Shown: piece by piece, positions 16,789 to 25,490 of the stretch
How the letters are laid out: each line of letters opens with the position of its first letter
Numbering within the stretch: position 1 is the stretch's first letter
NCBI GenBank assembly: GCA_038230275.1
Contig: JBBRNO010000019.1
Span: 9,946 to 73,945, forward strand
DNA length: 64,000 bases
Source of the DNA: JANXXV01 sp038230275
Lineage (GTDB): Bacteria; Acidobacteriota; Terriglobia; Bryobacterales; Bryobacteraceae
Direction: 5' to 3'
The notes under the pieces: generated by a model
Database searches by the model: none
What the model saw: only the letters and a program-made list of their open reading frames with translations
What the model was told of the DNA's origin: nothing
Position numbers and translations under genes: made by a program

Positions 16789-18456
16789 ATGCAGCCAACC
16801 ATTACCGAATCTTATGGAAATGCTTCCAGGCGTCCGCTCGATCTGGAAGATTACATCGATATCATCCGGCGGCACAAAGCCTGGATTCTGGGCCCTGCCT
16901 TCTGCGCTTTGGTGCTCGCAGTCGTGGTGGCCTTTCTCTGGCCGGACACCTTCGTATCCCAGGCCGTGATTCGTGTGGTGCCGCCCCAGGTGCCGGAAAC
17001 CTACGTTCCCACCAACGTGAACATGGAAATGTCGCAGCGTATCAACTCCATGGCGCAGACTATTCTGAGCCGCGGCAACCTCACCAATATCATCAATACG
17101 TTTAACCTCTATCCGCGCGATAAACAGCGCAAGCCAATGGAAGATGTGGTCGAGGAAATGAAGAAGGACATTCGCATCGGCAGCGTCACCAGTATGACCG
17201 CGCAGAATCGCGGAGTCTCGGCATTTTCCATCTCGTTCTCCTACTCAGACCGGCTTCTGGCCCAGAAAGTAACCGCCGATCTGGTCAGCCGTTTCATGTC
17301 TGAGAATACGCGCGACCGCACGACGCAATCCGTCCTGACGACGCAATTTTTGAAGGATCAGTCCGACTCCGCCAAAAAAGAATTGGAAGGAATTGAGGAT
17401 CGCCTGGCCAAATTTCGGCAGGTGAATGCCGGCCGGTTGCCCGATCAGTTGCAGAACAATCAGATTCTCTTGAACGCCGCCGAAGCGCGCATCGCGAATA
17501 TCAACGCGAACATCAGTCGGGTGGGTCAGGAGAAGATGCTGCTCGAAACCGAGCTTCGAACCGCGAACACGGCGCTGACCGCCTTGAAGCCGGCCGCCGA
17601 CCAGGTAGTGGTTCAAGCTAAGAACGAAAAGCTGCTTGCCAACGAATCTCAGATTACCCAGGCCGAACTGATTCTGGGAAGCCTGAAAGAGCACTACAAG
17701 GACACCTACCCCGACGTCCGCCGGATGGAGATCCAAGTGGCGAGCTTGAAGAAAGCCCGCGAGAAACTCTTGAAGGAAGACCAGGAAACCAAGAAGACCG
17801 ACGCCGCCCAGCCGGTGAAGGAAGCGAAACGTTATGATCCGGAGTTCGCGCGAAATAGCCAAAACGTAAACGCCGTCATAGAGCGCCTACAGGCGCAAAT
17901 CAAACTGACTGAAATTCAGACCGAAGAATACGTCAAGGAAATGCACAACGGAGAACAAAACGTGAAGTTGATCCGTTCGCGCATCGAGTCTGAACCCATC
18001 GGCGAGCAACAGTATGCCGAAGTGATTCGAGACCGTGAAGTGGCCAAGCTGAAGTACGATGAGCTGAACCGCAAACGGTCCCAATCCGCGATTGCCGAGG
18101 ATCTGGAAAAACGGCAACAGGGAGAAAGTCTGGAAGTGCTCGACCCTGCCTCTCTACCTCAGACTCCAACGGAGCCGAAACGCCCCATGCTGATTGCCAT
18201 TGGCACGGGTGTAGGTTTAATTCTGGGTCTCTGCTTCGCCGGGGCGCGCGAGGCCAAGGATGCCTCGCTGAAGAATTTGAAAGATGTGCGTGCCTACACG
18301 CAGCTCACAATTCTAGGCAGTGTTCCACTGCTGGAGAACGATCTGGTGGTGCGGCGCCGCAAGCGATTGGCGTGGCTTGCTTGGTCTACCGCTTGCCTGG
18401 TTGGCATTATCATCATGACCGGGTCTGTTTTCTTCTACTACACAACGCGGATTTAG
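16789..18456 (+). CDS. Wzz/GumC-like chain-length determinant protein
   Basis: This 555-residue inner-membrane polysaccharide co-polymerase has an N-terminal membrane segment (about 32-51) after the Wzz-type DYIDIIRRHKAWIL. A large periplasmic domain with long coiled coils (about 180-330 and 360-430) follows. Near the C-terminus are hydrophobic segments at about 465-483 and 527-550. No Walker motif is present; the kinase is encoded separately by the next gene. It controls polymer length and export together with the export protein upstream. It starts 12 bases after that gene, with AGGGTAAG as ribosome site. Confidence 0.88.
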   Translation: MQPTITESYGNASRRPLDLEDYIDIIRRHKAWILGPAFCALVLAVVVAFLWPDTFVSQAVIRVVPPQVPETYVPTNVNMEMSQRINSMAQTILSRGNLTNIINTFNLYPRDKQRKPMEDVVEEMKKDIRIGSVTSMTAQNRGVSAFSISFSYSDRLLAQKVTADLVSRFMSENTRDRTTQSVLTTQFLKDQSDSAKKELEGIEDRLAKFRQVNAGRLPDQLQNNQILLNAAEARIANINANISRVGQEKMLLETELRTANTALTALKPAADQVVVQAKNEKLLANESQITQAELILGSLKEHYKDTYPDVRRMEIQVASLKKAREKLLKEDQETKKTDAAQPVKEAKRYDPEFARNSQNVNAVIERLQAQIKLTEIQTEEYVKEMHNGEQNVKLIRSRIESEPIGEQQYAEVIRDREVAKLKYDELNRKRSQSAIAEDLEKRQQGESLEVLDPASLPQTPTEPKRPMLIAIGTGVGLILGLCFAGAREAKDASLKNLKDVRAYTQLTILGSVPLLENDLVVRRRKRLAWLAWSTACLVGIIIMTGSVFFYYTTRI

Positions 18457-18478
18457 TGGGTATCAATCTGGAGATTTT

Positions 18479-19363
18479 ATGAGCCGAGTTCATGATGCAT
18501 TGCGGCGGGCCGAACAATCTGCCCCGGCTGTAGATAACACGGTAGAGGCGCCTGTATCCAGCGCAACTGCCGTTATCGCTGCGGCGGAGCCTGCCCGGCC
18601 GGTAATAGACGACCTCAGTTTTCCGCGGGATCTGCTCGACAGGATCAAGGAAGTTCCATTTACGCCCTCGGTAGACTCTCATCTGATTGATATGTCGAAG
18701 CCGCATGAGGCCCCTTCTGAAGAGTTCCGCACGCTGCGTACTCGCTTGAACCATTTGCAGACATTGCAACCCATCAGCACGTTGGTGGTCACCAGCCCTT
18801 CTCCGGCCGAGGGTAAATCGTTCGCCGCGGTCAATCTGGCGCTGGCCGAAGCACAACTCGCCAACAATCCCACGCTCTTGATCGACTGCGATTTCCGCCG
18901 CCCCATCGCGCATAGTTTGTTCCAACTGGACCGCTCTCCAGGGATGACCGATTATCTGCTTGGCAAATGCAAACTCGAAGACGCTATTCATAAGATTGCC
19001 GGGACGGGTCTCTATGTCATGACCGCCGGTGAAGCGGTCATCAATCCCCTGGAGTTGTTAAATCTGCGGGAAGTGAAGGTGATGCTCGATCATTTGCCGC
19101 ACGTCTTTAAGTGGACCATTCTCGATTCACCCCCGCTTCTGTTCGCCGCCGATGCGAATTTGCTTTCCACGCTATCCAGCGGCACGGTATTGGTGGTGCG
19201 TGTCGGCACCACGACTATCGATTCCGTCACCCGGGCCATGCAATCGTTGTGTGAAAACAACGTGCTCGGCATCATCGTAAACGGCGCACGGCGTGGGGAA
19301 CTCTATAGTAAGTACACCTACTACCATTCCTACTACTATGCCCGTACCGACGAAGTGAACTAA
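18479..19363 (+). CDS. BY-type tyrosine kinase (CpsD/CapB-like)
   Basis: This 294-residue cytoplasmic ATPase of the bacterial tyrosine kinase family has Walker A SPSPAEGKS (106-114), Walker A' LLIDCDFRRP (about 133-142) and Walker B WTILDSPPLL (about 215). A C-terminal Tyr cluster (YSKYTYYHSYYY) with seven tyrosines in twelve residues is the expected autophosphorylation site. The N-terminal MSRVHDALRRAE is typical of kinases paired with Wzz proteins. It should regulate the upstream co-polymerase. No glycosyltransferases follow, so the polymer-making genes are elsewhere. Confidence 0.92.
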   Translation: MSRVHDALRRAEQSAPAVDNTVEAPVSSATAVIAAAEPARPVIDDLSFPRDLLDRIKEVPFTPSVDSHLIDMSKPHEAPSEEFRTLRTRLNHLQTLQPISTLVVTSPSPAEGKSFAAVNLALAEAQLANNPTLLIDCDFRRPIAHSLFQLDRSPGMTDYLLGKCKLEDAIHKIAGTGLYVMTAGEAVINPLELLNLREVKVMLDHLPHVFKWTILDSPPLLFAADANLLSTLSSGTVLVVRVGTTTIDSVTRAMQSLCENNVLGIIVNGARRGELYSKYTYYHSYYYARTDEVN

Positions 19364-19376
19364 AGCGCGAACTAGA
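19361..19376 (+). repeat. 16-bp direct repeat, left copy
   Basis: TAAAGCGCGAACTAGA here and TAGAGCGTGAACTAAA at 19560-19575 differ at three positions. The two copies bracket the spacer that contains the 31-bp interspersed repeat. This copy overlaps the kinase stop codon. They could be the scars of an inserted element or regulatory sites for the following gene. Confidence 0.45.
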
Positions 19377-19423
19377 GCTTAGTTGCAGAAATAGGCGTAC
19401 TGGATTTTCGCGGCTCACACTGC

Positions 19424-19454
19424 GTTTCCGAGCCGCGACCGTGAGGGAGTGGTT
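19424..19454 (+). repeat. interspersed 31-bp repeat, copy 2
   Basis: GTTTCCGAGCCGCGAC begins this copy of the repeat first seen at 10148-10178 (27/31 identical). Just upstream, CGCGGCTC (about 19409-19417) can pair with GAGCCGCG inside the repeat, giving a hairpin as in copy 1. It sits in the 252-bp gene-free spacer between the kinase and the TPR/UnbV gene. Confidence 0.7.
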
Positions 19455-19615
19455 GGCCGGTCGAAGCCGCCCGGTTGAGGCGGAAGAAGGATCGCGCAAG
19501 TCGTTGATTCTTCGCGCGACCCTTTGGGAGTGGTACACACGAACTTTTGCAAGCAGGTACTAGAGCGTGAACTAAACTCGCGCCAACCGGAAGCCGGGGC
19601 AGTAAACTGGAGTAG

Positions 19616-22600
19616 ATGAAACTCCGGATCTCCCTGGCTGCGGTCGCGGTCTTGCTCGTTATTCTGCACGCAGCGCCCGGCGAACCTGTCGAAGACCAAC
19701 TCGCCCGCCTGCGAAATTTGGGCAAGGCGTTCTATGAAAACACCACCACGCAAACCGAAGCCGTGGAAACCCTTCGGCAGGCTCTGAGGCTAAAACCCGA
19801 TTCCGTCCGTGAGCGCCTGAACTTCGGATTGGCACTGCTAAGGGCAGGGAAAACGCAGGAAGGAATTGCTGAACTGGAAAAGGTGCAGAAGGCGGACCCA
19901 GCGCTGCCCCACACCTGGTTCAACCTCGGCATTGTTTTCAAAAAGCAGGGCGAATCCGACAGGGCCACCGCGCAAATGGAAAAAATGGTGGCGTTAGTAC
20001 CAAACGAACCCATTTCGCATTACAATCTTGGCGCTCTTTACAAACTCGCAGGCAAAACAAACGAAGCAATCGCCCAGTTTGAGACCGCATCCCGCCTGAA
20101 TCCCGGCTTGGCCGCACCTCATTTTCAGTTGTACAACGCCTACCGCACCACCGGGCAAACCGAAAAGGCGCGCACGGAACTGGAAACATTTCAGCGGCTC
20201 AAGAAACAGATGGAGGGTGCGGCAATCCCTGAAGATGTGGAATGGAGCGACTACTCTGAGATCTATGAGATCGTTTCTAACCGCGCTCCACAGGACAAAG
20301 CAGCCGAACTGAAATTCCGCCAGCGCAGCACCGGACCGGCGGCGGACGGAATGATTTGGATCGACCTGAACGGCGACGGAAAACCAAAACTCCTCACCTG
20401 GTCTGCCGCCGGAATCCGGATCGAACCAGGCACGGTAGTTTCCGATGTCAAGGACACGATATCCGTCTCCGCAGGGGATTTCAACAACGATGGGCTACCC
20501 GACCTCTGCGTCCTCACTCCCGCCGGTCCACAGCTTCTAGTCAACGTAAAAGGCAAGTTTCAAAAGTTCGCCGCCGATCTGCCCGCGCTCCGCTTTGAAA
20601 AAGCCATCTGGCTCGATTATGACCACGACTACGATCTCGACCTCGTCTTGCTCGGCAAGCAGTCCATGCTCTTCCGCAATCAAGGCGCTGCCGGATTCCA
20701 CGACCACACGAGGGATTTTCCATTCGCGGCCGGCGAAGCGTTGGACGCAACACCGATCCGGGCCATTGCCGATTCGAAGAGCTTCGACCTCGCGGTTTCC
20801 TACAACGATCACGCCGGCATTCTGTATAGCGATCAACTGCTGGGTACCTACAAAGCACAGCCGCTACCGCTACCGCCAGGCGCGACGCAGCTGACCGCGG
20901 TTGACATCGACAACGACGGCTCGCTCGACCTGCTCTTCGCCTCTACCACCAGCGTCAGCCTGATGAGCAATCGCAAGGCGGTGTTCTCATCTCCGGAAAC
21001 CGTAGCGCCGCGCACTGCCGAACAGGCGTTCAGCTTGGCTGACCTGGAAAATCGAGGAGTGCAAGACCTGATCGTAGGCGGCGACGTGCGAAGGAATCTG
21101 GGGAACCGCAAGTTCTCTGAAGGGAAGCGCGCCGCAGCGATAACGGATTGCCGCAAGTTAGCCTCCTCGGAAACTAATCTGGCTTGCCTGACAGCCGCCG
21201 GAGTCCGCGTCCTGGCTAACGAATCGGCCCCGGCAAATCAATGGATCCGCATCCGGCTCGCGGGCATCAAGAATCTAAAAACCTCTCCTGGGGCGGAAGT
21301 GGAAGTGAAAGCGGGCGTTCGATATCAGAAGCAAATCTACCAAGGGCAGCCACTGCTGTTCGGCTTGGGAAATGAGAAATCCATCGACACGGTCCGCATC
21401 ACCTGGCCCAACGGCTTGATCCAAAACGAAATGAAACAGTTGCCGGGCAAGGAGAGCTACTACAAAGAAGCGCAGCGGCTTTCGGGATCGTGCCCCATCA
21501 TCTGGACCTGGAACGGAACCGGATTTGAATACATCACCGACGTGCTGGGCGTGGCCCCGTTAGGAGCAACCTCCGGAGACGGCCAGTATTTTCCAGTCGA
21601 TCATGACGAATACATTCAAATTGACGGCAAGTCCCTCAAACCGGTGAACGGCGAATACCAGGTCCGCATCACGGAAGAGTTGAGCGAAGTGGCCTACCTG
21701 GATCACGTTCGCCTGATCGCGGTGGACCATCCATCGGATACCGCCATCTACACCAACGAAAAATTCAAAGGTCCGCCGTTTCCTGAGTTCCGCCTGTTCG
21801 GCATAAAGAATCGCCGGCACGCGGTGAGCGCCACTGACGAGGCGGGCCGCAACGTTCGTGCCAAACTGGCCGGCAAGGATCGCACCTATCCCGACGGATT
21901 TGAACGCACGCTCACAGGCGTGGCGCAGCTTCATACGTTGGACCTCGATTTCGGCAAGGAAGCTTCCCCGCAAAACCGCGCCGTGATGGTGCTCAGCGGG
22001 TGGGTGGATTGGGCGGACGGCAGCACGTTCCTGGGTGTCGCACAAGAAGGCAAAGGGGGCTTGGTGCCGCCCTACTTGCAAGTAAGAGACAAGCACGGTA
22101 AGTGGACCACCGTAATAGAAGACATGGGCATGCCCGCCGGAAAGCCGAAAACCATCGCAGTGGACCTTAGCGGTAAGTTTCTGTCCGCTTCCCGTGAAGT
22201 CCGGATCGTTACCAATCTCTGCGTCTACTGGGACGAGATCTTCCTAAGCGAAGACACTGCCGCGCCGCCAGCCACACAAACCGTCCTCGCCCAGACCGGC
22301 GCGAATCTCCGGTTCCGGGGCTTCTCCCCCTCACAGATCGACCCCCAGCGCAAGCAACCGGAAGCCTTCACTTATAACGATGCAACACCCACGTCGCTGT
22401 GGAATCCCACCCCGGGCCATTACACCCGCTATGGCGATGTGCGCGAGCTGGTGCGCGCCGTGGACGACAAATTGATCGTCATGGGATCGGGCGACGAATT
22501 GCAGCTTCGCTTCGATGCAAAGTCAATGGCCCCGGTAACGCCCGGCTGGACGCGCGATTTCCTATTGCTGGTGGACGGCTGGGCGAAGGATCGCGACGCC

Positions 22601-22762
22601 AATACTGCCTTTTCGCAAACAACGGATCCGCTGCCTTTCCACTCCATGTCGCAGTTCCCGTACCCAGCGTCAGAGCACTACCCCACTGATCCGGAGCACG
22701 CCGCTTACCGTGCGCGTTTTAACACTCGTTCCGGGTTACGATTAATTCGCCCGCTGAACTAA
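19616..22762 (+). CDS. secreted TPR / FG-GAP / ASPIC-UnbV protein
   Basis: This 1048-residue protein has a signal peptide (about 1-22). TPR repeats follow (about 35-200; ETLRQALRLKPDSVRERLNF, AHFQLYNAYRTTGQTEKA). Next is an FG-GAP/VCBS propeller with DLNGDGKPK, DFNNDGLPD, DYDHDYDLD and DIDNDGSLD calcium-type loops. An ASPIC/UnbV domain (about 545-625) and a long C-terminal extension of unknown fold complete it. Such proteins are abundant in Acidobacteria and probably act at the cell surface, but no enzyme activity is established. One base separates it from the cytochrome gene, so an operon is certain in layout. Confidence 0.85.
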   Translation: MKLRISLAAVAVLLVILHAAPGEPVEDQLARLRNLGKAFYENTTTQTEAVETLRQALRLKPDSVRERLNFGLALLRAGKTQEGIAELEKVQKADPALPHTWFNLGIVFKKQGESDRATAQMEKMVALVPNEPISHYNLGALYKLAGKTNEAIAQFETASRLNPGLAAPHFQLYNAYRTTGQTEKARTELETFQRLKKQMEGAAIPEDVEWSDYSEIYEIVSNRAPQDKAAELKFRQRSTGPAADGMIWIDLNGDGKPKLLTWSAAGIRIEPGTVVSDVKDTISVSAGDFNNDGLPDLCVLTPAGPQLLVNVKGKFQKFAADLPALRFEKAIWLDYDHDYDLDLVLLGKQSMLFRNQGAAGFHDHTRDFPFAAGEALDATPIRAIADSKSFDLAVSYNDHAGILYSDQLLGTYKAQPLPLPPGATQLTAVDIDNDGSLDLLFASTTSVSLMSNRKAVFSSPETVAPRTAEQAFSLADLENRGVQDLIVGGDVRRNLGNRKFSEGKRAAAITDCRKLASSETNLACLTAAGVRVLANESAPANQWIRIRLAGIKNLKTSPGAEVEVKAGVRYQKQIYQGQPLLFGLGNEKSIDTVRITWPNGLIQNEMKQLPGKESYYKEAQRLSGSCPIIWTWNGTGFEYITDVLGVAPLGATSGDGQYFPVDHDEYIQIDGKSLKPVNGEYQVRITEELSEVAYLDHVRLIAVDHPSDTAIYTNEKFKGPPFPEFRLFGIKNRRHAVSATDEAGRNVRAKLAGKDRTYPDGFERTLTGVAQLHTLDLDFGKEASPQNRAVMVLSGWVDWADGSTFLGVAQEGKGGLVPPYLQVRDKHGKWTTVIEDMGMPAGKPKTIAVDLSGKFLSASREVRIVTNLCVYWDEIFLSEDTAAPPATQTVLAQTGANLRFRGFSPSQIDPQRKQPEAFTYNDATPTSLWNPTPGHYTRYGDVRELVRAVDDKLIVMGSGDELQLRFDAKSMAPVTPGWTRDFLLLVDGWAKDRDANTAFSQTTDPLPFHSMSQFPYPASEHYPTDPEHAAYRARFNTRSGLRLIRPLN

Positions 22763-22763
22763 A

Positions 22764-25490
22764 ATGCTGAAACGCGCTTTCACCATTCTATTTTTCCTCC
22801 TGCTGATCAACACGGTTTATCTGGCCGCGCTGCCGTCGCCCACGGTCTTTTACATGGCGAACGCAGTCCTGCACCTCGTGCTCGGTGTAGTGGTCACCAT
22901 TGGCGCTGTCTGGCTTTATCGCCAGGGCGCTGAAGTTGCCTGGATCGGATGCCTCATCGTCTCCGCAGTCCTTGGCTTGGCGCTGATGGTTCTCGGCAAT
23001 ACACGCCCCAATTTCTGGCTGCTGTTGGCGCACATAATCGCCGGCGTGTTGACCGTCGGAGTCAGCTATCGCTTATGGAGCCAGTCGCGCCGGGCGGTAG
23101 TCGCGTTCGTCGCGGTAACCGCAGTGCTTGTTGCGCTGCGGTATGGCACGCTCCCGAAGAATACGCGCATTCGCAATCCACTCATCGTTCCCACCTCCAT
23201 GCAGGAAGAAGGCGCGGGACCGAAGTCCCCGTTTTGGCCCTCCTCGTCGAATACCAATGTCGGCACCACCATTCCCTCCAACTTTTTCATGGATTCCGAA
23301 CTCTGCGGCTCCTGCCACAAGGACATCTACGAGCAGTGGAAGGGATCCATGCACCACTTCGCATCATTCAATAATCAGTTCTACCGCAAGTCCATCGAGT
23401 ACATGCAGACGGTCAATGGCGTGCAAAGCACCAAGTGGTGCGCCGGCTGCCACGATCACGCGGTTTTCTTCAATGGGCGTTTTGAAAAGCCGATCAAAGA
23501 CCAGATCGATACCCCCGAAGCGCAGAATGGCCTGGGCTGCGTGTCGTGCCATTCCATCATTCACGTGAACGGTTCCATGGGCAACGGCGGCTTCACTATC
23601 GAGTATCCACCGCTGCACGATCTGGCGTCCAGCAAGAATAAATACATCCGGCAGATCGACTATTTTCTGACCTACCTCAACCCGAAGCCGCATCGTGACA
23701 CTTTCCTGAAGCCGTTCATGCGGGAAGACAGCGCCGAATTCTGCTCCTCTTGCCACAAGGTGCACCTGGATGTGCCGGTGAACAATTACCGCTGGGTGCG
23801 CGGCTTCAACGATTATGACAACTGGCAGGCAAGTGGCGTCTCCGGCCAGGGTGCGCGTTCGTTTTACTATCCGCCGAAGCCTTCCACCTGCTCTGAGTGT
23901 CATATGCCGCAAGTGGCGTCAAAGGATCCGGGCAACCAGGCGGGCCAGATTCATTCGCATCGTTTCGCTGCCGCCAACATGGCGGTGTCCCACGCCAACC
24001 AGGATCAGGCGCAGATGGGGGCTACGGAAAAATTTCTTAAGTCCGGCTTCATCACTGTCGATATCTTCGCGGCGTCTCCGCTAGACGCCAGCGCCGGCCA
24101 AACCGGAATGCAGCGCCGCCGGACCGAAGGCCCGCAACTCTCGTCCACCTTCGCTGTGGGCGAAGAGGCGGAACAAACCGGACAGATCACCATCCGCGAA
24201 CCAGGTAAGGTAACCGCGCCTGTTGACAAGGCCGGAGCCGTCTTCCAAGCCGGTTCCAGTGTCCGCGTGGACGTAGTAGTGCGGACACGCAAGATCGGGC
24301 ATTTCTTCCCGGGCGGCACGGTGGATGCCTTCGATGTCTGGCTGGAACTTGACGGAAAAGATGCCGCGGGCAAGACCATTTTCTGGAGTGGCCGGGCGGA
24401 AGACAATGGCAAAGGTCCGGTCGAATCAGGCGCGCACTTCTACCGTTCTTATCAGCTGGACGCCGAAGGCAATCCCATCAACAAAAGGAATGCGTTTCAA
24501 TCCCGAAGCGTGCTATATGTTCGGCTCATTCCGCCGGGCGCAGCCGACGTGGCGCACTTTCGCGTCAATCTTCCCGCCGGCGTGAAAGGTCCTGTAACGC
24601 TTACGGCGAAGCTCAATTACCGCAAATTCTCGCACTACTTCACCAATTACGCCTACGCCGGGGAGCCCAAACCAGGGCAGGACCCAAAGCTGGTAAGCGT
24701 GGCGCATGACAGCCGCGAATACAGTTTTGACGCCTCCAACATTCCGAAAAACGTCTCCGGCTCCATCAAAGACCGCATACCCGATGTTCCCACCATCACG
24801 CTGGCGCAGAGTGTAGCGAAACTCAACGTAGGCGATTCCAAGACGGTGACCGTCTGGCAACCAACCGTCAAGAAGGAAGACCGCGAGCGATGGAACGACT
24901 GGGGCATTGGACTCCTGCTGCAAGGCGACCTGAAGGGAGCCGAGTACGCGTTCACCAAAGTGACCGAAGCCGAGCCCGGCTATGCCGACGGCTGGCTCAA
25001 TGTGGCCCGCGCCTTGGTGCAGGAAGGCGAGACCGACCGTGCCAAACCGTTCCTGGCCAAAGCCATGCAACTGGATAACTCATTGGCGCGCGTTTACTTC
25101 TTCCAGGGCATGGTCCAGAAGGCCGACGGCGACTACGACGGCGCGCTGCAATCGTTACGTATTGTGGAATCCAAATATCCGCGCGACCGTGTAAATCTCA
25201 ATCAAATTGGCCGGATTCTCTTCCTCAAAAAGCAATACGCCGACGCGGTGAAAGCGCTGCAGGCGGTTCTGCAAGTGGATCCGGAAGACGTGCAAGCGCA
25301 CTATACTCTAATGCTCGCCTACCGCGGCTTAGGCGATGATCAGCAGGCCGCCCGCGAAGAGAAGCTCTTCCGCCGTTTTAAAGCCGACGAATCCTCGCAG
25401 GCCATCACCGCCGGACGCCGGCTTATTAGCCCGGAAGATAACAACGAACGCCAAACCATTCACGATCACGAAAGTATCCCGCTCAAATGA
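22764..25490 (+). CDS. membrane multiheme cytochrome c (five CxxCH) with C-terminal TPRs
   Basis: This 908-residue protein has about five N-terminal membrane helices (5-23, 31-52, 60-78, 86-104, 110-126). A c554-like region carries five CxxCH heme sites at residues 181-185, 226-230, 259-263, 327-331 and 376-380. A beta-rich middle follows, then TPR repeats (about 715-870). The heme domain must be periplasmic for c-type maturation. It probably moves electrons between the quinone pool and a periplasmic partner; the partner is unknown. It is encoded directly between two UnbV/CRTAC proteins, with a one-base gap before it and a four-base ATGA overlap after it. Confidence 0.87.
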   Translation: MLKRAFTILFFLLLINTVYLAALPSPTVFYMANAVLHLVLGVVVTIGAVWLYRQGAEVAWIGCLIVSAVLGLALMVLGNTRPNFWLLLAHIIAGVLTVGVSYRLWSQSRRAVVAFVAVTAVLVALRYGTLPKNTRIRNPLIVPTSMQEEGAGPKSPFWPSSSNTNVGTTIPSNFFMDSELCGSCHKDIYEQWKGSMHHFASFNNQFYRKSIEYMQTVNGVQSTKWCAGCHDHAVFFNGRFEKPIKDQIDTPEAQNGLGCVSCHSIIHVNGSMGNGGFTIEYPPLHDLASSKNKYIRQIDYFLTYLNPKPHRDTFLKPFMREDSAEFCSSCHKVHLDVPVNNYRWVRGFNDYDNWQASGVSGQGARSFYYPPKPSTCSECHMPQVASKDPGNQAGQIHSHRFAAANMAVSHANQDQAQMGATEKFLKSGFITVDIFAASPLDASAGQTGMQRRRTEGPQLSSTFAVGEEAEQTGQITIREPGKVTAPVDKAGAVFQAGSSVRVDVVVRTRKIGHFFPGGTVDAFDVWLELDGKDAAGKTIFWSGRAEDNGKGPVESGAHFYRSYQLDAEGNPINKRNAFQSRSVLYVRLIPPGAADVAHFRVNLPAGVKGPVTLTAKLNYRKFSHYFTNYAYAGEPKPGQDPKLVSVAHDSREYSFDASNIPKNVSGSIKDRIPDVPTITLAQSVAKLNVGDSKTVTVWQPTVKKEDRERWNDWGIGLLLQGDLKGAEYAFTKVTEAEPGYADGWLNVARALVQEGETDRAKPFLAKAMQLDNSLARVYFFQGMVQKADGDYDGALQSLRIVESKYPRDRVNLNQIGRILFLKKQYADAVKALQAVLQVDPEDVQAHYTLMLAYRGLGDDQQAAREEKLFRRFKADESSQAITAGRRLISPEDNNERQTIHDHESIPLK

